Assembly: GCA_963741315.1 (NCBI GenBank)
Contig: CAVUHK010000011.1
Coordinates: 1-64,000 of the forward strand
Length of the DNA: 64,000 bases
Direction of reading: 5' to 3'
Source: PALSA-1003 sp963741315
GTDB lineage: Bacteria > Pseudomonadota > Gammaproteobacteria > Burkholderiales > Casimicrobiaceae
Of this stretch, positions 1-8,966 are shown piece after piece; positions within the stretch are counted from its first letter, which is position 1, and each line of letters starts with the position of its first letter. The notes beneath the pieces were generated by a model. That model saw nothing but the letters and a program-made list of their open reading frames with translations. It was not told where the DNA came from and searched no databases. Position numbers and translations under genes: made by a program.

Positions 1-30
1 AGCAAGTTCCGCCCAGCGGGGACCGCCACT

Positions 31-44
31 TTGATGGAAGTCAA
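31..44. promoter_or_regulatory. FNR/CRP-family-like box 1
   Basis: TTGATGGAAGTCAA matches the FNR/Anr consensus TTGAT-N4-ATCAA at nine of ten defined positions. It lies about 180 bases upstream of the RRM gene and could instead serve a gene to the left of the window. No promoter elements were confidently located beside it. Confidence 0.4.
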
Positions 45-71
45 TGCCAGCCCGTCTGTAAGGTGTGATCA

Positions 72-85
72 TTGACCCTGGTCAA
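72..85. promoter_or_regulatory. FNR/CRP-family-like box 2
   Basis: TTGACCCTGGTCAA is a perfect palindrome with the TTGAC-N4-GTCAA layout of FNR/CRP-family sites. It sits 41 bases, about four helical turns, from the first box. Paired spacing on one DNA face is suggestive, but binding is inferred only from the pattern. Confidence 0.4.
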
Positions 86-221
86 ACAATCATCCTACGC
101 GCTGCATGCGTCCGGTTGGACGGTCTATGTCGACGGCGGCGTCAACATCATGACATGAGCGCGTTGCGCTGCCGGAAACCTACCTGCGGCCGCCGCAGCG
201 AGCAACGTTGGGAGCACCAAC

Positions 222-470
222 ATGAGAATCTGGATTGGCAACATGGCACCGGGCACGACCGACGACGAGTTGAAGGCGTTTGTGAAGAAGTACGCGCCTG
301 AGCTTGAATGCACCGAAATCCAACGCGTGGACGACAGTGGCACGCGCCCCGGTGCGATACTTCAATTTTCCGGCACAACGGTACAACTTGGAACTCTTGC
401 GGTGCGCTTACACGGAATGTACTGGAAAGGACACTCGCTCAGCTGCCATACGTTGCTCAGCGTGCCTTGA
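222..470 (+). CDS. Small RRM-domain RNA-binding protein
   Basis: An 82-residue protein made almost entirely of one RNA recognition motif. An RNP2-like strand (IWIGNM) opens it at residues 3-8, followed by a helix with DDELKAFV. The RNP1 region is degenerate. Stand-alone bacterial RRM proteins are single-stranded RNA binders of mostly unknown role, some linked to cold or stress. The ATG is preceded by a GGGAG ribosome site. The gene is monocistronic and convergent with the DUF4239-like gene. The two FNR-like palindromes upstream could regulate it, but they lie rather far away. Domain assignment is fairly sure, function is not. Confidence 0.72.
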   Translation: MRIWIGNMAPGTTDDELKAFVKKYAPELECTEIQRVDDSGTRPGAILQFSGTTVQLGTLAVRLHGMYWKGHSLSCHTLLSVP

Positions 471-478
471 TAGGCAAA

Positions 479-497
479 AACGACTCCGCCGGTCGTT
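479..497 (-). terminator. Possible intrinsic terminator of the DUF4239-like gene
   Basis: Read on the minus strand, AACGAC and GTCGTT arms with a 7-base loop are followed directly by further T residues (five Ts in a row including the arm). It lies about 100 bases beyond the stop of the minus-strand gene. The stem is short, so confidence is moderate. Confidence 0.4.
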
Positions 498-596
498 ACT
501 TGCGAAACACAGTCATCCATCGCAGCGCCGCAGGTTCGGATATGTGCACTATCGACCGGAAGCTCCTGCGGACCGACGAGCCTCGTACTGGTCAAT

Positions 597-1340
597 CTAC
601 GGCAGCGCGTCCCTGATCGGGGCGCTGGAGATTTCCATCAGTCCGCTGTACGGCCGATTCATCTCCAGGATCAGGAATATCGCGCCCGCCACCGTCAACG
701 CGCCGACGAACAGCGCCGCGATGACGGTGGCGTTCCGACGCGCATAGAGACCGAAGCCAGCGAAGAGGACGACGAGCCAGAACACCAGCACAACGAAGAA
801 GGGCCAGGACAGGGAGCCTCCGGCCTGTTGGTGCAGCAGGCGGATGGTAGTGCCCATGGTCGTCATTAGCTGCAGAGCACGCGCCTGCGCCGATCGCTGG
901 GTGTCGGAACTGGGTGTCAGGCGCGCGACGGTGTCGAACAGGTCTTCCGTGGGGACATAATTTTTCGAGGTGTACTTGGCTGCTTGTGTGGCGACTGCAT
1001 CGGGCCACAGCCGCGAGACCTCCGCCTTCACCATGCGGCGCAGCTGCGCGCGGGCGTCGTTCGTCTCTGGGCCGTAGTGGGCGAACACTTCATCCAGCAG
1101 AACGAGTTGCGCGCCAAGTTGCTGGACTTCGCTCTCCTGAATGTCGTATGAGCTGTGCGCAGACGCTATCAGCAGGCTCAAGACCAGGGCAGAGATGGTC
1201 GCAACCAGCCCCATCACCAGCTTGACCACGTCCCTCGTTTCGGCATCCGTATGATGCGCGGGTACGCGGATGGCAACGCCAGCGAGCGCTCCGCCGAAGA
1301 CGAAAACGAATACGAGGACGGCGATGAGTGTGGAATTCAC
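597..1340 (-). CDS. DUF4239-like membrane protein
   Basis: A 247-residue membrane protein with a hydrophobic segment at the N terminus, a second near residues 40-62, and a pair in the C-terminal third (WPFFVVLVFWLVVLFAGFGL, then AALFVGALTVAGAIFLIL). The soluble middle section is helical and carries no obvious catalytic motif. Layout and sequence resemble the DUF4239 (bestrophin-homology) family, whose role is unknown. It is divergent from the DUF900-type lipoprotein gene across a 324-base spacer holding an FNR-like box. The family call rests on overall pattern, so an unassigned four-helix membrane protein is the alternative. Confidence 0.6.
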   Translation of the reverse strand: MNSTLIAVLVFVFVFGGALAGVAIRVPAHHTDAETRDVVKLVMGLVATISALVLSLLIASAHSSYDIQESEVQQLGAQLVLLDEVFAHYGPETNDARAQLRRMVKAEVSRLWPDAVATQAAKYTSKNYVPTEDLFDTVARLTPSSDTQRSAQARALQLMTTMGTTIRLLHQQAGGSLSWPFFVVLVFWLVVLFAGFGLYARRNATVIAALFVGALTVAGAIFLILEMNRPYSGLMEISSAPIRDALP

Positions 1341-1664
1341 GGTGCAAACCTGGGTAGATTGGTGGAGTACCCTAAATCAGGTCCACAGCTTATGGGTATG
1401 AGAGCCCGGGGATTTGATTTGTGTCAATGAGGAGCCCCTGGGGCGGCGTAGTCTTGAAAGCAGGCAATTGTGCGCACTGTCAGTTCGCTTTTGGGTTCGG
1501 CAGGATATCAGAGGCAGACAGCACTTCGTCGATGCGCGATCAGTCTTTTTCAGTGGAGAACGGCGCGCCGACCCGGCGAGCAGGCGCGGTCAAGCAGAAC
1601 GGTTTTGTTCCGTGGCATCCTCTGACTTGGGACAGACCGCCCGATACCCGCAGGGAGTTGCACA
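1341..1664. other. Divergent intergenic region
   Basis: This 324-base spacer separates two divergently transcribed genes. Apart from the FNR-like box at 1414-1427, no convincing gene, hairpin or repeat was seen. Short open frames in it have poor protein-like composition. Confidence 0.5.
1414..1427. promoter_or_regulatory. FNR/CRP-family-like box 3
   Basis: TTGATTTGTGTCAA has the same half-sites (TTGAT, GTCAA) as box 1. It lies 74 bases upstream of the minus-strand DUF4239-like start and about 240 upstream of the plus-strand hydrolase. Three such boxes within 1.4 kb is more than expected by chance. Confidence 0.4.
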
Positions 1665-3017
1665 ATGACTGAAGGACGCTTGCTGGTGTCGATTGCGCTG
1701 GCCGCGCTGCTCGGCCTGGCGGGATGCGCGACCACGCATCCGCTGATGCCGACGCCGACGTTGTACACGGGGGCGCAGGCGAAGCCGCTGTTTACCGAGA
1801 CGCCCGCCGAAGTACGGACACCGCCACTGGATCTGCTTTTCATTACCGACCGCGCGCCCGCGACGAGTCGCGACGACCCTGAACCGTATACGGCGGACAG
1901 ATCGCGCTCGATGGCCTTTGGATCGACGACCATCCTGTTCGGCGAAGGCATGACCTGGGGCGCTCTGGTAGCGCAGAGCCTGCTCGTCGAGCGCTCGACT
2001 CCAATCGAGCTCAAGCTCGGGCCAACGAAGGAACTCGGGCGCTATCCGCGCATTCCCTACGCGGTTGCCGTGACGCCCGAAGGGATGACGCGCGCTCCTG
2101 CCGTCATCGATGCGCACGAAACGGCCAACAGGGCGCTGCAAGCCGAGATCGCGCGTCGCTTGGACATGAGCCCGCGCAAGGAGATGGTGCTCTACATCCA
2201 CGGCGTCAAGAATAGCTTCAGCGAAGCGGCCCTCACGATGGGTGAGATGTGCCACTTCCTGGGCCGCGAGTTCGTTTGCGCGATCTTCACCTGGCCCGCG
2301 GGCGGAAAGCACGGCATCCTTTTCGGCTACGAAGAAGATTACGAGTCGAGCACCTTCGCGGTCGAGCACTTGCGCAAGGCGCTTCGTACCATCGCGGACA
2401 CGCCGGGGCTCGAGAGAATCCATATCCTGGCCCACAGCCGGGGGACCGACGTGCTCGCCACCGCACTGTCGGAGCTCACCTTCGAGGCGTACATGCAGCA
2501 GACGACGCTGCCCCACCGGCTCAAGCTCGGCAACGTCGTGCTGCTGGCACCGGATCTGGACGTCGAGGTTGCCCCGGAAAAGATCCTTGCGATAATCTCC
2601 GATCCCGACGTGCCATACGGCGCTACTCCGCGCCCGCATGTGATGTTCCAGGGCTTGCGCCCGTTCCACCTCACCATTTACGTTTCGCCCGACGACAAGG
2701 CGCTGGCCACGTCGCGTTGGCTGTTCGGCAGCCTTGCCCGGCTGGGACGCGTCGATACCTCGATACTGACCCCGGAGCAGGTCGAGCTCGCGGCAAGTCT
2801 GGGCTTTCTCGACGTCATTCAGAATCGCGGGACGACCGACCTGTTCGGGCACGGCTACTTCGTCTCGAACCCTAGGACAAGCGCCGACCTCATCGCGATG
2901 ATTCGATACGGGCTGAAGCCCAATGAACCCGGCCGCCCGCTGGAGGTGATCGAGCGGCCGTTCTGGAGAATCCCAATTGAAGGCGGGGCCAAGGGTGGTA
3001 CCGGTGCGGCTGACTGA
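1665..3017 (+). CDS. DUF900-type alpha/beta hydrolase lipoprotein
   Basis: A 450-residue protein with a lipoprotein signal ending in LAGC (Cys at residue 21), so probably anchored in the outer or inner membrane facing the periplasm. An alpha/beta-hydrolase core follows: the YIHGVKNSF strand-turn near residue 185, and the nucleophile elbow AHSRG with Ser as likely nucleophile. Family members are serine esterases or lipases of unknown substrate. It is followed after 35 bases by a DUF4105 membrane protein, suggesting an operon working on the cell envelope. The start is chosen because it gives an intact signal peptide. Confidence 0.75.
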   Translation: MTEGRLLVSIALAALLGLAGCATTHPLMPTPTLYTGAQAKPLFTETPAEVRTPPLDLLFITDRAPATSRDDPEPYTADRSRSMAFGSTTILFGEGMTWGALVAQSLLVERSTPIELKLGPTKELGRYPRIPYAVAVTPEGMTRAPAVIDAHETANRALQAEIARRLDMSPRKEMVLYIHGVKNSFSEAALTMGEMCHFLGREFVCAIFTWPAGGKHGILFGYEEDYESSTFAVEHLRKALRTIADTPGLERIHILAHSRGTDVLATALSELTFEAYMQQTTLPHRLKLGNVVLLAPDLDVEVAPEKILAIISDPDVPYGATPRPHVMFQGLRPFHLTIYVSPDDKALATSRWLFGSLARLGRVDTSILTPEQVELAASLGFLDVIQNRGTTDLFGHGYFVSNPRTSADLIAMIRYGLKPNEPGRPLEVIERPFWRIPIEGGAKGGTGAAD

Positions 3018-3052
3018 GCCGCACGGGACGCCAGGACCCTAGCGACCGACCA

Positions 3053-4075
3053 ATGCCTCAGCGACGCTTGCTCACTCGGATCGCCAAGGGTGCGGCCCTC
3101 GCGGCGCTGGCGCTTTTGATCGTAGGGACCGCAATCTGGGGCACACTGCTGCTCGAGTACGCGGGGCCGCGAGATGAAGCAGCCCGCAGGGCGTTGGTGA
3201 TCGGCTTCTCCGTGTCTGCGTTGGCGGCGTTGATTGCGCTCTTCGTGCGCCGCTGGCGCTGGCGCGCGATCGGCGCATATGGGTTTCTATGTGCCGGCCT
3301 GGTGTTTCTTTGGTCCAGTATCGAGCCGTCCAACGAACGCGACTGGCAGGTGGAGACGGCGCTACTGCCCTACGCCGCGATCGAGGGCGATCGCGTCACC
3401 GTCCACAACATCCGCAATTTCAGCTATCGCAGCGAGACCGACTTCACCCCCACCTACTACGACAAAACCTTCGATCTGCGGGAACTGCGATCGGTGGACC
3501 TCGTGACCTCTTATTGGACAGGTCCGGCGATTGCCCATGTCTTCGTGAGCTTCGGTTTCACCGGGGACGACTATCTCGCCATTTCCATCGAGGTACGCAA
3601 GCCGAAAGGCGAGGCTTACTCGACGCTCAAGGGCTTCTTTCGCCAGTACGAACTCGTCTACGTCGTCGCCGACGAGCGCGACATCATCCGGCTGCGCACT
3701 AACTATCGGCGCGATCCGCCCGAGGATGTGTACATTTATCGCGCCAAGGCTTCGGTCGATGTCGTGCGGCAACTGTTCCTGGAGTACATGCACAGGATCA
3801 ACGCACTGAGGACGCAACCCGAGTTCTACAACACGCTGACGACCAACTGCACGACCAACATCTGGACCAACAACCACGTCAATGCGGGACGCGTGCCGCT
3901 CAGCTGGAAGATCCTGGCGAGCGGCTATGTTCCGGAGTATCTGTATGAGCAGGGACGGCTGGAGACGATGGGCTTGTCGTTCCCGGAATTGCAGGAGCGG
4001 GCGCACGTCAACGCCCGCGCCCATGCGACTGACGGGGCGGCCGACTTCTCGCGGCGAATTCGGTCGATGCCATGA
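3053..4075 (+). CDS. DUF4105 membrane protein
   Basis: A 340-residue protein with three N-terminal hydrophobic segments within the first 85 residues and a large periplasmic part. The periplasmic part shows the DUF4105 pattern (also called Lnb N-terminal periplasmic domain): a HNIRNFSY motif followed by an Asp/Thr-rich stretch, then the Asn/Cys-rich TTNCTTNIW near the C terminus, which probably holds the catalytic Cys of a papain-like fold. Homologues are thought to be envelope proteases or acyl hydrolases, with no defined substrate. It probably shares a transcript with the upstream lipoprotein hydrolase. Confidence 0.78.
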   Translation: MPQRRLLTRIAKGAALAALALLIVGTAIWGTLLLEYAGPRDEAARRALVIGFSVSALAALIALFVRRWRWRAIGAYGFLCAGLVFLWSSIEPSNERDWQVETALLPYAAIEGDRVTVHNIRNFSYRSETDFTPTYYDKTFDLRELRSVDLVTSYWTGPAIAHVFVSFGFTGDDYLAISIEVRKPKGEAYSTLKGFFRQYELVYVVADERDIIRLRTNYRRDPPEDVYIYRAKASVDVVRQLFLEYMHRINALRTQPEFYNTLTTNCTTNIWTNNHVNAGRVPLSWKILASGYVPEYLYEQGRLETMGLSFPELQERAHVNARAHATDGAADFSRRIRSMP

Positions 4076-4346
4076 CTTGGCTGCAGCGGTATCCACTGGA
4101 ACATGCCGTTCGGATTGTGAACTTACGATTGTGAGCAGTGCCGCGCTTTAAGGCGTCGTGAATCGGTGTTTTCTGAGGCGATACCGCATTCCAGCGAACT
4201 GTAACGCGGTACGGCTCAGTGCATACGTGCACACGAATTGCACACAATGCTTCGCAAGTTAGATGCTGAGTATGAATCCTATCGATCCATCATGGAGGCC
4301 ACGCACAATCGGTGCGACAAATTCCTCATCCGCTAGCGCAAGGGCG

Positions 4347-6339
4347 TTAGAGGGGCGCCAGCCCAGGCCCAAAACGGTCGAGCTTCAGCTTTTGCATGAG
4401 CGCGACAAAGCGTGGCTCCTCACGCAAGCCGGCCAGGCGCGGATCGTCCTTCAAAAAGGTGAGCCGCGTGTCGCGGGTCAGGAATGCCCGATCCAATGCA
4501 TCGAGCGCGGGCCCCACCTCACCCAACGCGATGTACACGGCCGCCAGCGAGGAAGGTGGCACATAGCGAGTTTTCTCACGGGTGAGCAAGCCGCTTCAAG
4601 ATCTCGCGCGCCTCCTCGATTTGGCCAAGGCGCGCAAGTGATATGGCCAGCAAGGCGCTGGGTCGCGAATTGCCGTCCGCCAATACGACGGCACGCCGCA
4701 TGTCGGCAATGGCATTCTCGGGTTGCTGATCGGCAAAGTGCAGAAGACCCCGTGTGCAGTGGGCGAGCCAGAAATTGGGGGCGATATCCAGGGCGCGCGT
4801 CAGCCTTGTGCGAGCCTCGTCGCGACGGCCCGCCTCAAGCAAGTAAGCTGCCTCAAGCGTGTTGAGCACGGGTGACAGCGGATCGAGTTCACGGGCCGTG
4901 CGCATCTGTCCAAATCCTTCGTCGAGCCGGTCCTGATTCAACAGCAAACTGGCCAGACCGAAGTGCGCCATGGACACGTTCGGATTGATTGCCAGCACCC
5001 TTCGAAACTCGCGTTCGGCGCCTAGCCAATCAAAGTCGAACCAATAGAGCCTGAACGCCTGTTCGGCAATGGCTTCGGCCAGGTTCGGGACGGCGGCCAG
5101 AGCGCGCTGCACAGCGACGTTGGCCGGCTTGAACACTTCTGCGGGCTCGGCGTCAGAGCCGAACAAGGTGCGCCGATAGGTTTCCGCGAGTCCTACCCAG
5201 GCAAGGGCATAACCGGGGTCTATTTCCAGCGCCTGTTTGTACAGCTCGACACTCTTGCGCAGACCATCGGCGCGCATGTCCTGGGCGTGTCGACCCGCCG
5301 CCAAATAGAGCTGGTACGCGTCGGTATTGTGTGTGCCGCCGAGTCCGGTCAGCGGCGGGCGCGCACCAGCGACGACTTCCAGACTTGGCGCGAGTACCCG
5401 CGCCACGCGCGCCGAGATCATGTCCTGAACTTCGAAAACCCCGGTGAACTTCTCGTCGAAGCTGCCACTCCAGACGGCGCCACCGTCGGCGGCGCGGAGC
5501 AATCGCGCAGTGACGTGCAACTGGTCGCCACGCCGCTGCAGCGAACCATCGACGATCCACGCGACGTCCAAGTCCCGCGCGGCGCGCAGTGGGTCCTGGT
5601 CGGCGCCTGCATAGCGACGCACAGACCCGATCGAACGCACGACCAACCCGGGAACCGTGGACAGACGCGCGATAACACTATCGGCCATGCCCACTTCCAG
5701 CAGTTCGTCACGTGCATCGGACACCAACGGCTTGAACGGCAAAACAGCCAAGGTCGAGAGGTGCGCGGCATCGCGGGCATTCGACGTTTGGCGCAACGCC
5801 CACCACCCCACACCGCCCAGTCCTGCGGCAACGCCGCCCGCAAGTGCCACGCGCAGCAAACGTCGCCGCCCCGACACTCGCGAACGATCGACGTGCGTGG
5901 GCGACCCGATTGCAGGCTCGGCGAGCAGTTCCGACGCGATCATTGGAGGCCGCTCGCCTTGCCACACGGATGCAGTCGCGGCGGTTGGTGCGCGCTCGTT
6001 GCCTGCTTGATCCGGCAACTCCGTCACCGTGGCGATGAACCTGAAGCCGCGGCGTGGCACGGTCTGGATGTAGCGGCTGTTGTGGGAATCGTCACCGAGT
6101 GCGCGTCTTAGGCCGGAGACGACCTGGCTCAGACTGTTTTCCTCGACCACCAGGCCTGGCCACAGCGCCAGCATCAAGGAATCCTTGTCGAGCAACGAGC
6201 CGGCGTTTTCGACAAACAGCAGCAACGCGCTGTACAGCCGAGGCGTAAGTTCCAGCAAACTGCCGTCGCGACGGCGTACCCGCTGCTGCGACCGCTCCAA
6301 CACGAAATCACCGAAGGCATATCGTGGCGATGGAGACAT
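4347..6339 (-). CDS. CadC/OmpR-type winged-helix regulator with TPR repeats (frame break)
   Basis: The N terminus (residues 1-100) is an OmpR/CadC-type winged helix with the usual YAFGDFVL start and a RRGFRF wing. A single membrane helix follows near residue 170, then a long C-terminal part with TPR-like repeats, as in membrane-bound one-component regulators. The main frame stops at 4576. The next frame, entered at about 4576-4589, supplies the typical family ending (REKTRYVPPSSLAAVY to LKDDPRLAGL). The gene is therefore annotated across a single frame break, probably an indel error. It is divergent from the cytochrome c peroxidase-like gene, which may be its target. Confidence 0.75.
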
Positions 6340-6443
6340 AGCAGATTTTCAGACTAATTCAGAGATCCTTCAGAAGCGGCAAATGACTTCCTGCGACAAC
6401 CTGGCCATTGTAGACGATGTCAGGTCGGGTGCCGGAGAGCAAC

Positions 6444-7895
6444 ATGAAGGCGTACCATCACAAAAGCGTGTCAACTGCAGCGCTGGTTCTATTCGCCAGC
6501 ATCACGCTCTGCGCATGTGGTGGTGGCCAACACGACGGTAGCCCACTCGTTCTCGACGTCGACGGCTGCACCACGGCACCGGCACCCCCGGTCGACACTG
6601 CCGTCTGTCGGGGCAAGGCCAACTTCCACGACCGCGCCCTCGCAGGCCTGGCTGGCAATGGACGGGCGTGTTCCGACTGCCACATGGATGCCCAGAACTT
6701 CCAACTGACGCCGGCGGCCGCGCAGGCGCGATTGGTGACGATGACCATGACGGGTGTCGACGACCCGCTGTTTCGCGCGATCGACGCCGACGACTTCCGC
6801 GTCAACGGCGCGGCCGCACGCGACTTCACCAACCTGACGCAGAATGGCCTCATTCGCATCACCATCCCGCTGCCTCCGAACGTCAAACTGCTCGACTGCG
6901 GCGCAGCAGTGCCCTGCCCGGCATCGGCCCGACCGACCAGCGAGACTGTAGCCGACGTCTGGCGCGCCGTTCCCTCGATCTTCGACGTCAACATCACGGG
7001 TCCCGACGGTGCCGATCCGGTCTACGCGCGAGGCCCGAACCCGCGCGGCGGCTACCAACTCGATGCGCGCATCGACACGTTGCAGAACCAGGCTCTCGCC
7101 GCTCTGCGCAATCATGCCGGGATCACGGTCGACCCGCCGGCGAAATTCCTGGACGACCTGGCAGCCTTTCAGCAGACACAGTTCTCCTCGCCAAGGGTCA
7201 AGGCCCTGTCCGACGCCATGGCCGCCGGCGCGCGCCCGCTGCCCGATCCCGATCCCGCACTGGACGCCCTGGAGACCACAGGCAAGTCGGTATTCAACCG
7301 CGCTTGCGCACAGTGCCACGGCAACTTGGGTGGCCATCCGAGCGGCAGCACGCCGATCCTGCAGGGCGCGCAGAACACGCCGACCGCCCTCGTGCGTTAC
7401 CACGACATCCTCACCACATGTCCGCGTCCGGTAGACACCGCCAATCCACCGCGATTCCAGTTCGCGCCATGCAGCGCAAGCCAGATGGAGAATGTGCGGA
7501 CCTACGAGATCTCGAACAGCGGCGTGGAGCCGAGCGGCACTGCTTGCGGCGGCGCGCCTCCGCAGCCCGCCTGCGTCACCCGGGTCACGACGTCGGACCC
7601 GGGTCGCCTGCTTCTCACCGGATACCCGGCCGCTGGCGGCCCCGGCGACATACAGCATTTCGACATTCCGAGCCTGCGCGGAATCGCTCGAACCGCGCCG
7701 TACTTCCACAACAACACCGCGACAACGCTCGAAGAGATGCTCGAGCATTACAAGCAGTTCTTCAAACGCGTACAGGTCCAGAACCCGGCCGCCCCCCTTC
7801 TCACCACGCAGCCGGGCGTTACTCCACCGGTGATCGATCGTCCATTTACCGACGCCGAGGTCCCGGCACTCCTTGCCTACCTTCGCAAGCTCTAG
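6444..7895 (+). CDS. Dihaem cytochrome c peroxidase/MauG-like lipoprotein
   Basis: A 483-residue exported protein. The chosen ATG has a GGAG site and gives a lipoprotein-type signal (TLCAC, Cys25). Two CxxCH haem-binding motifs lie at residues 76-80 (CSDCH) and 288-292 (CAQCH), the spacing seen in bacterial cytochrome c peroxidases and MauG-like enzymes. These reduce peroxide or oxidise a protein partner in the periplasm. Several extra Cys residues lie outside the haem motifs. Single gene, divergent from a CadC-like regulator. The exact substrate cannot be told. Confidence 0.8.
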   Translation: MKAYHHKSVSTAALVLFASITLCACGGGQHDGSPLVLDVDGCTTAPAPPVDTAVCRGKANFHDRALAGLAGNGRACSDCHMDAQNFQLTPAAAQARLVTMTMTGVDDPLFRAIDADDFRVNGAAARDFTNLTQNGLIRITIPLPPNVKLLDCGAAVPCPASARPTSETVADVWRAVPSIFDVNITGPDGADPVYARGPNPRGGYQLDARIDTLQNQALAALRNHAGITVDPPAKFLDDLAAFQQTQFSSPRVKALSDAMAAGARPLPDPDPALDALETTGKSVFNRACAQCHGNLGGHPSGSTPILQGAQNTPTALVRYHDILTTCPRPVDTANPPRFQFAPCSASQMENVRTYEISNSGVEPSGTACGGAPPQPACVTRVTTSDPGRLLLTGYPAAGGPGDIQHFDIPSLRGIARTAPYFHNNTATTLEEMLEHYKQFFKRVQVQNPAAPLLTTQPGVTPPVIDRPFTDAEVPALLAYLRKL

Positions 7896-8314
7896 TCGAC
7901 GACCAAGCTGCAGGACTTGAGCTCAGCGCGGACGTGACGACGCCACGCGGGCAGGCGTCTGACAAGCCTTAGACGAACTACACCCTTCACGCCCTTGCTT
8001 CATCGGGCGCGCCGATGTGCAACGGTAGAGACGCTGCCTGCGCTTCGGCCAACCGCGCTCCTTCATCCATCAGCTTCTTGCGGGCAACCTCTGTTGGCCG
8101 GGCGTCGATCCTGCCCGTGATCTCCTCGATGGCGCGAAGCTGGGCGTCGCCGCTCGCCCCCATGGCGGCGACAGCGGGAAGGGCGTGTTCATCGACGCCA
8201 ATTTCGGCGAGAATCCTCCAATCCCATCGCGGCGCGTCCAGGCTGTGCGCAGCAACCAGGCGCGGGACAACGGTCGAAGCTCTGGCTTCAAACCGCAATC
8301 GACGGAGGCACGCC
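7896..8314. other. Intergenic region with one weak reading frame
   Basis: This 419-base stretch holds only the doubtful minus-strand frame at 7987-8298 and the ribosome site of the next gene. No hairpin with a T tract, repeat or regulatory box was recognised. Confidence 0.4.
7987..8298 (-). CDS. Possible small protein of unknown function
   Basis: A 103-residue frame with protein-like composition (Ala, Glu and Arg rich, helical) and about 70 percent GC at third positions, somewhat below its neighbours. No domain or signal peptide was recognised. Its start lies only 16 bases from the divergent SnoaL-like gene, leaving no room for two promoters. It may be a gene remnant or a chance frame. Confidence 0.3.
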   Translation of the reverse strand: MRFEARASTVVPRLVAAHSLDAPRWDWRILAEIGVDEHALPAVAAMGASGDAQLRAIEEITGRIDARPTEVARKKLMDEGARLAEAQAASLPLHIGAPDEARA

Positions 8315-8935
8315 TTGAAGGTTCTTCACGCATTGCTGGGACTCGCGGCGCTATGCATTGCGCCGATCGCATGGGCCGAGGAGTCCGACCACGCGATCCA
8401 CGAGGAGCTGCGCGAGGTCCTGCGCCAGGTCACAGCGGCGATGAGTAGCGGTCAGTACGACGCGATGCTGCCGTATCTCACCGAGAACATCGAGGCGACC
8501 AGCGTCACGCAGGAGGTGATGTCGAGTCGGGCGGACGTGTCGAAGTACTTCCAGGAATGGTTTGGCCCGACCGGCTACATGCGCAAGATGACGATCAAGC
8601 TCGATGCCGACAAGCTGACCGAACTATCACCGGACAAGAGCTGGGGCCTCGTGCGCGGCAAGGCACTCGAGCATTACGAGGCAAAGGACGGCGATGTGTT
8701 CGACTTCGACACACGCTGGACCGCAGTGATGGTCCGCAGCGACGACGGGAAGTGGCGGCTGCGGGCTATCCACTTCGGCACCAACCACTTGGACAACCCG
8801 GTCCTCACCAAGGTGCGGCGCACACTGGTGCGCGATGGCATCATCGCGGCGATCGCAAGCCTGGTGATCGGACTGTTGATCGGCGGGTGGTTTGGACGCC
8901 GGCGTGGCCGCGTCGCGCCAGCGACGAAGGCATAG
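8315..8935 (+). CDS. Exported NTF2/SnoaL-like protein with C-terminal membrane anchor
   Basis: The TTG start at 8315 is chosen because GGAGG lies six bases upstream and it opens a clean signal peptide (LHALLGLAALCIAPIAWAEE). About 120 residues of NTF2-like fold follow: a helical AMSSGQYDAMLPYLTEN segment, and a later WTAVMVRSDDGKWRLRAIHF strand pair typical of SnoaL-like proteins. A membrane helix (IIAAIASLVIGLLIGGWF) and a basic tail close the 206-residue protein. It is 31 bases upstream of the ynbA-like gene and may be the first gene of that operon. The domain binds or turns over small molecules in other proteins. Confidence 0.7.
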   Translation: MKVLHALLGLAALCIAPIAWAEESDHAIHEELREVLRQVTAAMSSGQYDAMLPYLTENIEATSVTQEVMSSRADVSKYFQEWFGPTGYMRKMTIKLDADKLTELSPDKSWGLVRGKALEHYEAKDGDVFDFDTRWTAVMVRSDDGKWRLRAIHFGTNHLDNPVLTKVRRTLVRDGIIAAIASLVIGLLIGGWFGRRRGRVAPATKA

Positions 8936-8966
8936 CGAGGGCTCGTCGTAACGGGGAGATCTGCGG

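Noticed and set aside
1590..2852. A 420-codon minus-strand frame opposite the DUF900-type hydrolase
   Set aside because: Composition is Arg/Gln/His rich and motif-free. The plus strand holds a signal peptide and hydrolase motifs.
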